Notes: generated by a model not told the origin, from the sequence alone. A stretch of 16,234 nt of DNA from an uncultured Collinsella sp. (GCA_900553165.1 USCN01000010.1:1-16234); one strand, 5' to 3'. Counted from the stretch's first letter, positions 5,551-13,953 are shown. Made by a program: numbers and translations.

Positions 5551-7326
5551 ATGGAGCAACTCATCGCCATCATCGAAAAGGGCCAGCCCTTTTTCAACGC
5601 GATCGCCCGCAACAAGTACCTCAAGGCGATCCGCGACGGCTTTATCTCCGTCATCCCCATCATCATCTTCTCGTCCATCTTCTGCCTGGTAGCCTCGGTC
5701 CCCAACATCTGGGGTTTCTACTGGCCCGATGACATCAACAACGCCCTGTGGAAGTGCTACAACTACTCCATGGGCATCCTGGCCATCGCCTGCGCCGCCA
5801 CCACGGCCAAGCACTTCGCCGACGCTCAGAACCGCGATCTGCCCAAGAACAACCAGATCAACTTCATCTCGTGCATGTGCGCGGCCATCATCGGCTTCTT
5901 GCTCCTTTCGAGCGACACCATCGCCACGGACGCTGCCAGCGGTTTCAACACCACCTACCTTGGTTCCAAGGGCCTGCTGACCGCTTTCATCGCTGCGTTT
6001 GTGACCGGCATCATCTACAAGTTCTTCATTAAGCGCAACATCACCGTCAAGATGCCCGAGCAGGTTCCGCCCAACATCTCGCAGACCTTTAAGGACATCA
6101 TCCCCTTCTCCGTCTGCATCACCGTCTTTTGGGTTTTTGACATCGTCTTCCGCGCTGCTTTTGGCTTCTGCTTTGCCCAGGGTGTCATCCAGGTGTTCCA
6201 GCCCCTGTTCACCGCTGCCGATGGCTACATCGGCCTCGCTGTGATCTACGGCGCCATGAGCCTCTTCTGGTTCGTGGGCGTCCACGGCCCCTCGATCGTC
6301 GAGCCCGCCATCGCCGCCGCTCTCGTTGCCAACATGACCGACAACCTGGCTGCGTTCCAGGCCGGCCAGCACGCTTCCGCTGTCCTGACCCAGGGTGCCC
6401 AGTACTTCGTCGTCTGCATGGGCGGCACCGGCGCCACGCTCGTCCTGGTCTTTATGTTCTGCTTCCTGGCCAAGTCTCAGGAGATGCGCGCCGTCGGTAA
6501 GGCCGCCATCGTCCCCGTCTGCTTTGCCGTCAACGAGCCGCTGCTGTTCGCCGCACCCATCGTGCTCAACCCCGTCTTCTTTGTCCCGTTTGTCTTTGCC
6601 CCGATCGCCAACATCTGGATCCTCAAGATCTTTATCGACTTCTTGGGCATGAACGGCTTTATGTACACCCTGCCTTGGACCGTCCCCGGCCCCATCGGCA
6701 CCATCATGGGCCTGGGCTTCCAGCCGCTCGCCTTTGTGATGCTCGCCATCATCCTGGTCGTCGACTTTGCCCTGTACTATCCGTTCTTCCGTGCCTATGA
6801 CGCCCAGAAGTGCGCCGAGGAGGCCGAGATCTCCCAGGAGGAGCTCGCCGCCAAGAACGCCGAGAAAGCCGCCAAGCTCAACGATGCCTTCCAGGGCAAG
6901 GCTGACGCCAAGAGCGTTGCCGCCGGCGCTGCTGCCGAGGCCGTGAAGGCCGACTCCCCCGCCGCTTCCGCAGCACCCGCTGCCGAGACAACGACCGCCA
7001 GCGACCTCAACGGCAAGCGCGTGCTCATGCTCTGCCAGGGCGGCGGAACCTCGGGCCTGCTCGCCAACGCGCTGGCCAAGGCCGCCAAGGAGCGCGGCAT
7101 TAACCTCGAGACCGCTGCCGAGGCCTATGGCAACCACGTGGACATGCTCCCCGACTTTGACCTGGTCGTCCTGGCCCCGCAGGCCGCAAGCTACCTGGCC
7201 GACCTGCAGAAGGACTGTGAGCGCGTGGGCAACAAGTGCGTCGCCTGCCGTGGCAAGCAGTACATCGAGCTCTCCCAGAACGGCGACAAGTCTCTCGCCT
7301 TCGTGAGTGAGCAACTTTCGAAGTAA
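5551..7326 (+). CDS. lacE: PTS lactose/cellobiose-type EIICB permease 1
   Basis: This 591-aa fused permease imports and phosphorylates a beta-galactoside. The membrane IIC domain spans about residues 1-418 and includes GVHGPS with H245 and the substrate-site motif NEPLLFAAP with N328-E329. An Ala/Glu-rich linker follows (about 419-487). The IIB domain (488-591) starts KRVLMLCQGGGTSG, with C495 as the phosphorylated cysteine. Length and domain order match LacE (about 570 aa). The start has AGGAG six bases upstream. The 6-phospho-beta-galactosidase gene follows 66 bp downstream on the same transcript. Lactose is inferred from the lacABC/GH1 context; cellobiose-type permeases share the same architecture. 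No IIA is fused, so the separate IIA at 3636-3974 is the likely phosphoryl donor. Confidence 0.9.
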   Translation: MEQLIAIIEKGQPFFNAIARNKYLKAIRDGFISVIPIIIFSSIFCLVASVPNIWGFYWPDDINNALWKCYNYSMGILAIACAATTAKHFADAQNRDLPKNNQINFISCMCAAIIGFLLLSSDTIATDAASGFNTTYLGSKGLLTAFIAAFVTGIIYKFFIKRNITVKMPEQVPPNISQTFKDIIPFSVCITVFWVFDIVFRAAFGFCFAQGVIQVFQPLFTAADGYIGLAVIYGAMSLFWFVGVHGPSIVEPAIAAALVANMTDNLAAFQAGQHASAVLTQGAQYFVVCMGGTGATLVLVFMFCFLAKSQEMRAVGKAAIVPVCFAVNEPLLFAAPIVLNPVFFVPFVFAPIANIWILKIFIDFLGMNGFMYTLPWTVPGPIGTIMGLGFQPLAFVMLAIILVVDFALYYPFFRAYDAQKCAEEAEISQEELAAKNAEKAAKLNDAFQGKADAKSVAAGAAAEAVKADSPAASAAPAAETTTASDLNGKRVLMLCQGGGTSGLLANALAKAAKERGINLETAAEAYGNHVDMLPDFDLVVLAPQAASYLADLQKDCERVGNKCVACRGKQYIELSQNGDKSLAFVSEQLSK

Positions 7327-7336
7327 GTAACGCCCA

Positions 7337-7368
7337 GGGCCAGCCGACCATCCAAGACCGGCTGGCCC
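7337..7368 (+). terminator. Intercistronic hairpin between EIICB1 and GH1-1
   Basis: GGGCCAGCCG (7337-7346) and CGGCTGGCCC (7359-7368) form a perfect 10-bp stem with a 12-nt loop. Only TTCGATTT follows, so it is a weak terminator or an RNA-processing/stability stem that would lower hydrolase expression relative to the permease. Confidence 0.55.
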
Positions 7369-7392
7369 TTCGATTTAGACGATTGGATCATC

Positions 7393-8832
7393 ATGTCCGT
7401 TAATCCTGCTAGCGTCACCAACCCGCCCGCGCAGTTTCCCGAGGACTTTGTCTTTGGCGGCGCCACCGCTGCCTACCAGGTAGAGGGCGAGACCCGCACT
7501 CACGGTAAGGGCAAGGTTGCCTGGGACGACTTTCTGGAGGCCCAGGGGCGCTTCTCCCCCGATCCCGCTTCGGACTTCTACAACCAGTACCCCGTCGACC
7601 TGGAGCTGTGCGAGGAGTTCGGCATCAACGGCATTCGCCTCTCCATCGCCTGGAGCCGCATCTTCCCCAACGGCACCGGCGAAATCAACCCCGAGGGCGT
7701 CCAGTTCTACCACGATCTCTTCGCCGAGTGCCACAAGCACCACGTTGAGCCGTTCGTCACGCTGCATCACTTTGACACGCCGCTTCCCCTCTTTGAGAAG
7801 GGCGACTTCCTCAACCGCGAGACCATCGACGCCTTTGTGGACTTTGCCACCTTCTGCTTTAAGGAGTACGCCGACCAGGTGACCTACTGGTTCACCTTTA
7901 ACGAGATCTGGGCCGACGCCTCCAACACCTACATCGAGGGCACCTTCCCCGGTGGCGTCAAGGCGCATCTGGCCGAGGCCTTCCAGTGCGAGCACAACAT
8001 GATGCTCGCCCACGCCAAGGCCGTGCTGGCCTTCCACAACGGCGGCTTTAAGGGCAAAATCGGCGTCATCCAGTCGCTGGAGTTTAAGTACCCGCTCAAC
8101 GAGAACGACCCCGCCGACATCAAAGCCGCCAACAACGAGCACGTGCTGCAAAACCAGTTCTTGCTCGACGCCACCTTCCGCGGCGACTATGCGCCCGACA
8201 CCCTCGAGTGCGCCAACCGCCTGGCTGCCGTCTCGGGCGGCACCATCGAGATCCTAGACGAGGATCTGGAAATCATGCGCGAGGCCGCGCTCTACAACGA
8301 CTACCTGGGCGTTAACAACTACCAGTGCCGCTTCTTGAAGGCTTACGACGGCGAGAACGACCTGCACCACAACGGTACGGGCGAGAAGGGCACTGGCCGC
8401 TGGCGCGTTAAGGGTATTGGCGAGCATGTGAACAAGCCTGGCATCCCCACCACCGACTGGGACTGGATCATCTATCCCGAGGGCCTGTTCGATCTGCTCG
8501 TCTACATTAAGCAGCGCTACCCCAACTACAAGCAGATTTTCATCACCGAGAACGGCATGGGCTACAAGGACCCCTACAAGGACGGTTTTGTGGACGACCA
8601 GCCGCGCATCGACTACATCGAGCAGCACCTGCGTTGGCTGCTCAAGGCCATGGAGGTGGGCGTCAACGTGGGCGGCTACTTCCTGTGGAGCCTGCAGGAT
8701 CAGTTCTCCTGGACCAATGGCTACAACAAGCGTTACGGCTTCTTTTACGTTGACTTTGAAACCCAGAAGCGCACGCCCAAGGCAAGCGCCTACTGGTACA
8801 AGCACGTGGCGCAGACCCGTCGTCTGGACTAG
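7393..8832 (+). CDS. lacG: 6-Phospho-beta-galactosidase 1 (GH1)
   Basis: This 479-aa cytoplasmic glycoside hydrolase family 1 enzyme should split lactose-6-phosphate or another 6-phospho-beta-galactoside into galactose-6-phosphate and aglycone. The acid/base is E171 in WFTFNEI and the nucleophile is E386 in FITENGMG. The phosphate-binding loop FSWTNGYNKRYG carries S439, K446 and Y448. Their spacing from the nucleophile equals that of lactococcal LacG (E375, S428, K435, Y437). W440 sits where 6-phospho-beta-galactosidases have Trp, while 6-phospho-beta-glucosidases usually have a small residue, favouring galacto configuration. The ribosome-binding site is weak (only GGA six bases upstream), and the preceding hairpin may also limit its expression. 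It shares the EIICB1 transcript and ends before a strong terminator. Confidence 0.92.
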   Translation: MSVNPASVTNPPAQFPEDFVFGGATAAYQVEGETRTHGKGKVAWDDFLEAQGRFSPDPASDFYNQYPVDLELCEEFGINGIRLSIAWSRIFPNGTGEINPEGVQFYHDLFAECHKHHVEPFVTLHHFDTPLPLFEKGDFLNRETIDAFVDFATFCFKEYADQVTYWFTFNEIWADASNTYIEGTFPGGVKAHLAEAFQCEHNMMLAHAKAVLAFHNGGFKGKIGVIQSLEFKYPLNENDPADIKAANNEHVLQNQFLLDATFRGDYAPDTLECANRLAAVSGGTIEILDEDLEIMREAALYNDYLGVNNYQCRFLKAYDGENDLHHNGTGEKGTGRWRVKGIGEHVNKPGIPTTDWDWIIYPEGLFDLLVYIKQRYPNYKQIFITENGMGYKDPYKDGFVDDQPRIDYIEQHLRWLLKAMEVGVNVGGYFLWSLQDQFSWTNGYNKRYGFFYVDFETQKRTPKASAYWYKHVAQTRRLD

Positions 8833-8878
8833 TGGCTGGCGGGGTTGCCCGCTCACACAACCTGTCCCCATTTCTCAG

Positions 8879-8927
8879 CCGGGGGCGGCACGTCACACGG
8901 CGCGCCGCCCCCGGACTTTTTGTTTTT
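8879..8927 (+). terminator. Strong rho-independent terminator of operon 1
   Basis: CCGGGGGCGGC (8879-8889) pairs perfectly with GCCGCCCCCGG (8904-8914), followed by ACTTTTTGTTTTT. It lies 46 bp after the GH1-1 stop. Confidence 0.9.
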
Positions 8928-8943
8928 GGGCTGGTCGGGAGCC

Positions 8944-9097
8944 GTTTGTCTCGATCTGTAACATCTAGCCGAGTTTTTTGGTCCTAGCTGTTACAGATTG
9001 AGACGAACAGGATTGCTCTTTCCGAAGAATCTAAATCTGTAACACGTAGCCCGCTTTTGACCGTCTACCTGTTACAAATCGAGACAAACGGAGTAGG
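8944..9097. repeat. Two-hairpin intergenic repeat, copy 1
   Basis: Two tandem hairpins. Unit 1 pairs 8945-8968 with 8984-9007 (23 of 24 positions including wobbles) around a 15-nt loop. Unit 2 pairs about 9035-9049 with 9065-9079. The outer ends are also inverted repeats: CCGTTTGTCTCGAT at the left edge and ATCGAGACAAACGG at the right. All arms share the core ATCTGTAACA or its complement. A second copy of about 80% identity is at 13954-14105. Both lie between convergent genes, immediately beyond a plus-strand terminator and within 12 bp of a lacI stop codon. It may be a bidirectional terminator, a MITE-like element or a protein-binding repeat; the sequence does not decide. Confidence 0.8.
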
Positions 9098-9099
9098 AC

Positions 9100-10137
9100 C
9101 TAACCCCGTATGTCCCTAACAGTCGAGCGTTCGACCAGCGTACTCGGCACATGAATCGCCTCGATAGACGAGCTCTCTCCAATCGCCGCCTCAAACGCAA
9201 GCTTACCGACACCGCGCAAATCAAATCGCAGCGTCGTCAGTCGATTGTGAGGAACAAGTCCCTCGAGTGCGTCGTCGATACCAACCACGCTCACGTCGTC
9301 GGGCACGGACAGGCCCGCGTTCTCGAGCGCGGCGATAACGCCCAGCGCCATCTGGTCATTTGCCGCAAGCACGGCAGTCGGCGCCTGCGACCCGCCGGCA
9401 AGCACCTCGGCCGCAATCCGCTCGCCCATGGCGTACCCACTGTCCGCACTCCAATCGCCACGCAGCATCGGAGCGGCATCGACATGAGCACGACCCAGCG
9501 TATCGCGCCAACCGGCCTCACGAAAACGCGAGGAAATCGAGTTTTCCGGACCCGCCACAAACCGCATATTCGAGTGACCATGTTCCAGCAGATAATTGGT
9601 CAACAGCTCGCACGAACCATACTGGTCGGAGTCGATCGTCGTGCAGCGCGGATGCGCATACATGGACAGGATGACCGTTCGCACTCCCGGCTGGGGAACA
9701 AACTCCTCAAAATCGGGAGCCATGCGGTTCATGTTGAGAATCATGCCGTCGACGGGTCGCTCGACCATGCGGCGCGAGGCATCGGCAAGTGCATAGGGCT
9801 TGTCGCCGCCCATCTCGATCATAGTGACGGCAAAATCGTGCTCGCGCGCCGCTTGCATGATACCCTCGAGCGTCGCCAGGTTACCGACACGTGTGATGTT
9901 GTACATGCACAGGCCAATAGAACGATACGACCCGCCGCGCAACGCCGCTCCAGCAAAATTGGGACGAAAGCCCAGCTCTTCCATGGCGGCCAGCACACGC
10001 TTGCGCGTCTTTTCCGTCACGTTGGGCATACCGTTGACCACGCGAGACACAGTCTGGCGGCTCACGCCAGCGAGCGCCGCAACCTCTGCCGCGCTCGCCG
10101 AACGACCATTCCTTGTCTGCTGATCCATGCCTTCCAC
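9100..10137 (-). CDS. LacI-family transcriptional regulator 2
   Basis: A LacI/GalR-type repressor of 345 aa from the chosen start. The helix-turn-helix is at about residues 16-35 (AAEVAALAGVSRQTVSRVV) with R27-Q28 at the positions matching LacI's specificity pair. The hinge is FAGAALRGG. The effector domain contains GDWSADSGYAMGERI and LAANDQMALG. The frame extends to an ATG at 10185, but that start has no ribosome-binding site and abuts an operator at 10188-10205. GTG 10137 has GCAGG five bases upstream, and LacI3 has the same GTG-two codons-ATG-GAY arrangement; ATG 10128 is the next alternative. The gene diverges from GH1-2/EIICB2 and is tail-to-tail with operon 1. It likely represses operon 2 and itself. 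Confidence 0.9.
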   Translation of the reverse strand: MEGMDQQTRNGRSASAAEVAALAGVSRQTVSRVVNGMPNVTEKTRKRVLAAMEELGFRPNFAGAALRGGSYRSIGLCMYNITRVGNLATLEGIMQAAREHDFAVTMIEMGGDKPYALADASRRMVERPVDGMILNMNRMAPDFEEFVPQPGVRTVILSMYAHPRCTTIDSDQYGSCELLTNYLLEHGHSNMRFVAGPENSISSRFREAGWRDTLGRAHVDAAPMLRGDWSADSGYAMGERIAAEVLAGGSQAPTAVLAANDQMALGVIAALENAGLSVPDDVSVVGIDDALEGLVPHNRLTTLRFDLRGVGKLAFEAAIGESSSIEAIHVPSTLVERSTVRDIRG

Positions 10138-10187
10138 GCTAACCTGCTTCCCAACTATTCCCCGCGCCCATGGCGCATCGTACATAC

Positions 10188-10205
10188 ATTGATAACGTGC
10201 TCATG
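10188..10205. promoter_or_regulatory. LacI-type operator 2c, upstream of lacI2
   Basis: ATTGATAACGTGCTCATG shares the core AACGTGCTCAT with operator 2a at 10320. It lies 50 bp before the chosen LacI2 start, mirroring operator 1c of module 1. Confidence 0.5.
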
Positions 10206-10319
10206 ATACCCGAGCCATATACCACAACATGAAAACTTCTGTCAATCAAAACCGCTTACCGAACAAATACAACCGTTCGCGGCTGTTTGAAGTTGTTTTG
10301 TTTCTATACATCCCAGCCG

Positions 10320-10337
10320 GATGTTAACGTGCTCATT
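10320..10337. promoter_or_regulatory. LacI-type operator 2a
   Basis: GATGTTAACGTGCTCATT lies with its centre 22 bp from operator 2b, about two helical turns, so the two sites face the same side of the helix. Confidence 0.7.
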
Positions 10338-10341
10338 GTCA

Positions 10342-10359
10342 AATGTTCACGTGCTCATT
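10342..10359. promoter_or_regulatory. LacI-type operator 2b
   Basis: AATGTTCACGTGCTCATT has a central CACGTG and AATG/CATT arms. It shares the right half GTGCTCATT with site 2a. It lies ~115 bp upstream of the GH1-2 start. Confidence 0.7.
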
Positions 10360-10472
10360 TTGGTTCTAATCATTTTAAGATAGTGTTTATCGGGCTTTTT
10401 CACCGCTGAACGCTAACCAGGGAGCCTCCTGAGCGCAAACGCACAATATCGAACAGCGAGACGAGAGGGTGT

Positions 10473-11921
10473 ATGCATATGTCTTTGCTAAACCGCGTAC
10501 AGCAGCTGCCGAAGGGCTTTGTTTGGGGCGCCGCAACCGCCGCGTACCAAACGGAAGGTTCCACGAAGGTGGCAGGCAAGGGTAAGACCATGTGGGACGA
10601 TTACCTTGTCGCCCAGGGTCGCTTTTTGCCCGACCCGGCCAGTGATTTCTACAACCGCTACGAGGAGGATATCCGCCTTTCTGCCGAGCATGGACTCAAC
10701 GCCATTCGTGTGTCCATCGCCTGGACCCGCATCTTCCCCAACGGCGACGATGCCGAACCCCTCGCCGAGGGCGTTAAGCACTACCACGAGCTGTTCGCCT
10801 GCTGCAAAAAGTATGGCGTCGAGCCCTATGTGTCCCTGCATCACTTTGACTCCCCCGCCGCCCTGTTCAACCAGGGCGACTGGCTCAACCGCAAGACCGT
10901 CGACGCCTATGTGCGCTATGCCGAGTTCTGCTTCCGCGAGTTCCGCGAGGTCAAGAATTGGTTCACCATCAACGAGCTCATCAGCCTCTCGCACTCCCAA
11001 TACATCCAAGGCAACTTCCCGCCCAACCATCACTTTGATGTGACGAGCGGCATCCAGAGCCAGCACAACGAGCTCGTTGCCCACGCCCGCGCCGTCAACC
11101 TGTATAAGGATCTTGACGAGACCGAGCACCTGGGCGGACGCATTGGCATGGTCAACGTCCTGACGCCGGCATATCCTGCCACCGACTCGCCCGCCGACCA
11201 GCACGCCGCCGACCTGTACAACGCCTTCTACACCGACTTCATCATGGACGGCGCCTTCCTGGGTCACTACTCCGCGCGCACCCTCTCACTCATCAACGAG
11301 ATTCTGCGTGCCAACAACGCCACACTTACGGTTGAGGACAGCGACATGGAGGAGCTCGCCAAGGCGGCGCCCCGCAACGATATGTTCGGCCTCAACTACT
11401 ATCAGTCGGCGTTTATCGCCGCCTACGATGGCGAGTCAACCAACAGCTTTAACGGCACCGGAGACAAGGGCACCTCGTGCTTTAAGTTTAAGGGCGTCGG
11501 GCAGCAGGTCGATATGCCGGGTATCCCCACCACCGACTGGGATTGGCTCATCTACCCGCAAGGCCTCTACGACACGCTCAAGCACATCAGCGCCACCTAT
11601 CCCAACCTCCCCGTCATCTATATCACCGAAAACGGCCTGGGCCACAAGGACCCCGAGCCCGACGCAAACGGCATCGTCGCCGATCCCGAGCGCATCGACT
11701 TTGTCGACCAGCACATGGAGAAGGTGCTCCAGGCGCGCGCCGAGGGCGTCGACGTCCAGGGCTACTTTATCTGGAGCCTGCAGGACCAGTTCTCGTGGGC
11801 CAATGGCTATAACAAGCGCTACGGCCTGTTCTACATCGACTTCGACACGCAAAAACGCTACATCAAGCAGTCGGCACTCTGGTACAAGGAGCTCGCCGAC
11901 ACTATGGCGGACGCGCAGTAG
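10473..11921 (+). CDS. 6-Phospho-beta-galactosidase 2 (GH1)
   Basis: This 482-aa GH1 enzyme is a second LacG-like 6-phospho-beta-galactosidase. The acid/base is E168 in WFTINEL and the nucleophile E386 in YITENGLG. The phosphate loop FSWANGYNKRYG has S441, K448 and Y450, and W442 marks galacto preference. It differs clearly from GH1-1 (for example NQGDWLNRKT against EKGDFLNRET, and a longer loop EPDANG before the C-terminal part), so it is a diverged paralogue or separately acquired gene. It may act on another phospho-galactoside. It is the first gene of operon 2. An ATG at 10479 is an alternative start because GAGAGGG is only three bases from the first ATG but nine from the second. Confidence 0.9.
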   Translation: MHMSLLNRVQQLPKGFVWGAATAAYQTEGSTKVAGKGKTMWDDYLVAQGRFLPDPASDFYNRYEEDIRLSAEHGLNAIRVSIAWTRIFPNGDDAEPLAEGVKHYHELFACCKKYGVEPYVSLHHFDSPAALFNQGDWLNRKTVDAYVRYAEFCFREFREVKNWFTINELISLSHSQYIQGNFPPNHHFDVTSGIQSQHNELVAHARAVNLYKDLDETEHLGGRIGMVNVLTPAYPATDSPADQHAADLYNAFYTDFIMDGAFLGHYSARTLSLINEILRANNATLTVEDSDMEELAKAAPRNDMFGLNYYQSAFIAAYDGESTNSFNGTGDKGTSCFKFKGVGQQVDMPGIPTTDWDWLIYPQGLYDTLKHISATYPNLPVIYITENGLGHKDPEPDANGIVADPERIDFVDQHMEKVLQARAEGVDVQGYFIWSLQDQFSWANGYNKRYGLFYIDFDTQKRYIKQSALWYKELADTMADAQ

Positions 11922-11947
11922 CGCATCGCCTCGCTTTCCCCCGAGAA

Positions 11948-11984
11948 GGGAGCGGCCCTATGCGATACAAACCCAGCCGCTCCC
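11948..11984 (+). terminator. Intercistronic hairpin between GH1-2 and EIICB2
   Basis: GGGAGCGGC (11948-11956) and GCCGCTCCC (11976-11984) form a perfect 9-bp stem with a 19-nt loop. A C-rich tract rather than U-run follows, so full termination is unlikely. It probably acts as a processing or stability stem within operon 2. Confidence 0.5.
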
Positions 11985-12097
11985 CTCTCTCCCCCTGGGA
12001 CCGGCCCCGCCTGCACCCGGGCTTTTAGCAAGCGGGAGACCATATAGGTTTTCAACGTCCATGCCATTAAGATTTCATGCAAAGAGGAGCGTGAACT

Positions 12098-13858
12098 ATG
12101 GAATCGATCGTTAAGTTCTTGGAGAAAGGTCAGCCGTACTTCGACAAGGTCTCTAAGAACATCTACCTTCAGGCCATTAAAGACGGCTTTTTGGCAGCAA
12201 TGCCCATTATCCTGTCTTCTTCTGTCTTCCTGCTTATTTCGACCCTGCCGGGCGTTGTCGCCACGGTCGGCGGCTTTACGCTGCCCGACTGGTGGAACGT
12301 CGACGTCGTGAACTTCTGCAACAAGGTTTACAACTTCACGATGGGCGTCGTGGGCATCATGGTCGCCGGCACCACCGCAAGCGCGCTGACCGGCTCCAAG
12401 AACCGCCGCATGCCTGCCGGCAAGGCCATCAACGCCACGAGCACCATGGTCGCCGCCATGTGCGCTATGCTCATCTTGGCCGTTACCCAGACGAGTGCCA
12501 AGATCGACGGCGCCGATGTCTCGGTGTTCTTTACCGACAACATGGGCACCAAGGGCCTGCTGAGCTCCTTTGTCGCCGCATTTGCCACGGTCAACATCTA
12601 TGCCTTCTGCATTAAGCGAGACATCACCATCAAGCTGCCCAAAGAAGTCCCCGGCGCCATCGCCCAGAACTTCCGCGACATCTTCGCCTTCAGCTTCTCC
12701 ATCCTGTTTGTCGCCGTCATCGACGTTATCTGCCGCACCTGCTTGGCCGTCCCGTTTGCCAACGTCATCTCCACGCTGGTGAGCCCGCTGTTCGCCGCTG
12801 CCGATTCCTACGCCGGCCTCGCCCTCATCTGGTTCATGATCCCGCTGTTCTGGTTCATGGGCATCCACGGCCCCTCGGTCGTTAAGCCTGCCCTCAACGC
12901 CGCGCTGTTTGGCAACATCACCACCAACCTCGCCACGCTGCAGGCCGGCGGTCACCCCGCCCTCGCCCTGACCGAAAACTTCGGTAACTACATCGGCGAA
13001 CTCGGCGGCACCGGCGCCACGTTCATTGTCCCGATCATCTTCCTGCTCTTTATGCGCTCCAAGCAGCTCAAGGCCGTCGGCAAAGCCTCTGTCGTGCCCG
13101 TGATGTTCGCCGTCAACGAGCCGCTGCTGTTCGCCGCGCCCATCATCCTCAACCCGTACTTCCTGATCCCGTTCCTGTTTGCCCCCGTGGCCAACGTCCT
13201 CATTGGTAAGTTCTTCATCGACTTTTTGGGCATGAACGGCTTTATCTATGCCATGCCGTGGGCACTCCCCGGACCGATCGGCACCTTCATCGACACCAAC
13301 TTCCAGCCGATCTCTCTGGTCCTGGTTGTCGTCCTGCTGGTCGTTGACTTCTTGATCTACTACCCGTTCTGCAAGGCCTACGACAACGTCCTGTGCAAGC
13401 AGGAGGCCGAGACCCTGGCCGAGGAAGAGGCCGAGGAGACCAAGGCCGTCAAGACCGCTGCCGCCCCCGCCGTTGAGGCTCCTGTTGTCGAGACCGCTTC
13501 TGCCACTGAGGCCTCCGCAGCTCCGTCCGCCCTTAAGGGCAAGGATCTGAGGGTTCTGGTTCTGTGCGCTGGCGCCGGCACCTCTGCACTGCTCGCCAAC
13601 GCGCTTAAGGAAGGCGCCGACGAGCTGGGCATCGACATTACCGCCAACGCCGGTGCCTACGGCAGCCACTACGCCATCATGGACCAGTACAACGTCATCG
13701 TCCTGGCTCCGCAGGTTCGCACCTATTACAACGAGATGAAGGCCGACACCGACCGCCTGGGCATCACGCTGCTGTCGCCCAAGGGCAAACAGTACATCGA
13801 CCTCACTAAGGATCCCAAGGGTGCCGTCGCCTGGATCGAGGAAAACCTCGAGGCATAA
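12098..13858 (+). CDS. PTS lactose/cellobiose-type EIICB permease 2
   Basis: This 586-aa fused IIC-IIB permease takes up and phosphorylates a beta-galactoside. The IIC domain (about 1-430) has GIHGPS with H257 and NEPLLFAAP with N340-E341. An Ala/Glu/Val-rich linker spans 431-483. The IIB domain begins LRVLVLCAGAGTSA with C490 as phospho-cysteine. The start has AGAGGAG eight bases upstream. It follows GH1-2 by 176 bp, the reverse of the order in module 1. It resembles EIICB3 more closely than EIICB1: both carry NIYLQAIKDGFL, TLPGVV and IKLPKEVPGAIAQNFRDI. Modules 2 and 3 may therefore share a more recent origin. No IIA is encoded with it. The precise sugar cannot be read from the sequence. 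Confidence 0.88.
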   Translation: MESIVKFLEKGQPYFDKVSKNIYLQAIKDGFLAAMPIILSSSVFLLISTLPGVVATVGGFTLPDWWNVDVVNFCNKVYNFTMGVVGIMVAGTTASALTGSKNRRMPAGKAINATSTMVAAMCAMLILAVTQTSAKIDGADVSVFFTDNMGTKGLLSSFVAAFATVNIYAFCIKRDITIKLPKEVPGAIAQNFRDIFAFSFSILFVAVIDVICRTCLAVPFANVISTLVSPLFAAADSYAGLALIWFMIPLFWFMGIHGPSVVKPALNAALFGNITTNLATLQAGGHPALALTENFGNYIGELGGTGATFIVPIIFLLFMRSKQLKAVGKASVVPVMFAVNEPLLFAAPIILNPYFLIPFLFAPVANVLIGKFFIDFLGMNGFIYAMPWALPGPIGTFIDTNFQPISLVLVVVLLVVDFLIYYPFCKAYDNVLCKQEAETLAEEEAEETKAVKTAAAPAVEAPVVETASATEASAAPSALKGKDLRVLVLCAGAGTSALLANALKEGADELGIDITANAGAYGSHYAIMDQYNVIVLAPQVRTYYNEMKADTDRLGITLLSPKGKQYIDLTKDPKGAVAWIEENLEA

Positions 13859-13890
13859 GACGCTGACACCACCTGCCGCTTGCAGACAAT

Positions 13891-13934
13891 AAATGGCCCG
13901 TGCATCGATGTGTGATGCGCGGGCCATTTTGTTT
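13891..13934 (+). terminator. Rho-independent terminator of operon 2
   Basis: AAATGGCCCGTGCATC (13891-13906) pairs with GATGCGCGGGCCATTT (13914-13929), with one G-T wobble, around a 7-nt loop. TGTTT follows. It lies 32 bp after the EIICB2 stop. Confidence 0.88.
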
Positions 13935-13953
13935 AGACCGCACCCGTCCTCCT

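Larger units (their letters stand above)
10138..10472. promoter_or_regulatory. Divergent control region of module 2
   Basis: The gap between LacI2 and GH1-2 holds palindromes at 10188, 10320 and 10342, and ACCGTTC at 10272-10278. The TAAGAT at 10376-10381 could be a -10 box for GH1-2, but no good -35 is seen; operator 2b would overlap the expected -35 position. No further gene is visible. Confidence 0.6.

Noticed and set aside
5482..7314. Long antisense open frame (610 aa) opposite EIICB1
   Set aside because: Its translation is Gly/Asp/His/Val-rich low complexity typical of the complement of a high-GC gene. The plus strand has clear IIC and IIB motifs and a good ribosome-binding site.
8944..9097. 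CRISPR-like reading of the repeated TGTAACA units
   Set aside because: The units are inverted pairs forming hairpins, not direct repeats with equal spacers. There are only two units per site and no cas genes.
10138..10185. N-terminal extension of LacI2 from ATG 10185
   Set aside because: No ribosome-binding site precedes that ATG, it abuts an operator, and the added residues have no counterpart in LacI1.
9151..10206. Plus-strand open frame (351 aa) opposite LacI2
   Set aside because: Arg/His-rich shadow; the minus strand has complete LacI-family motifs.
11858..13927. Long antisense open frame (689 aa) opposite EIICB2
   Set aside because: Same shadow composition; it also runs across the terminator and the 3' end of GH1-2, and shows no domain.
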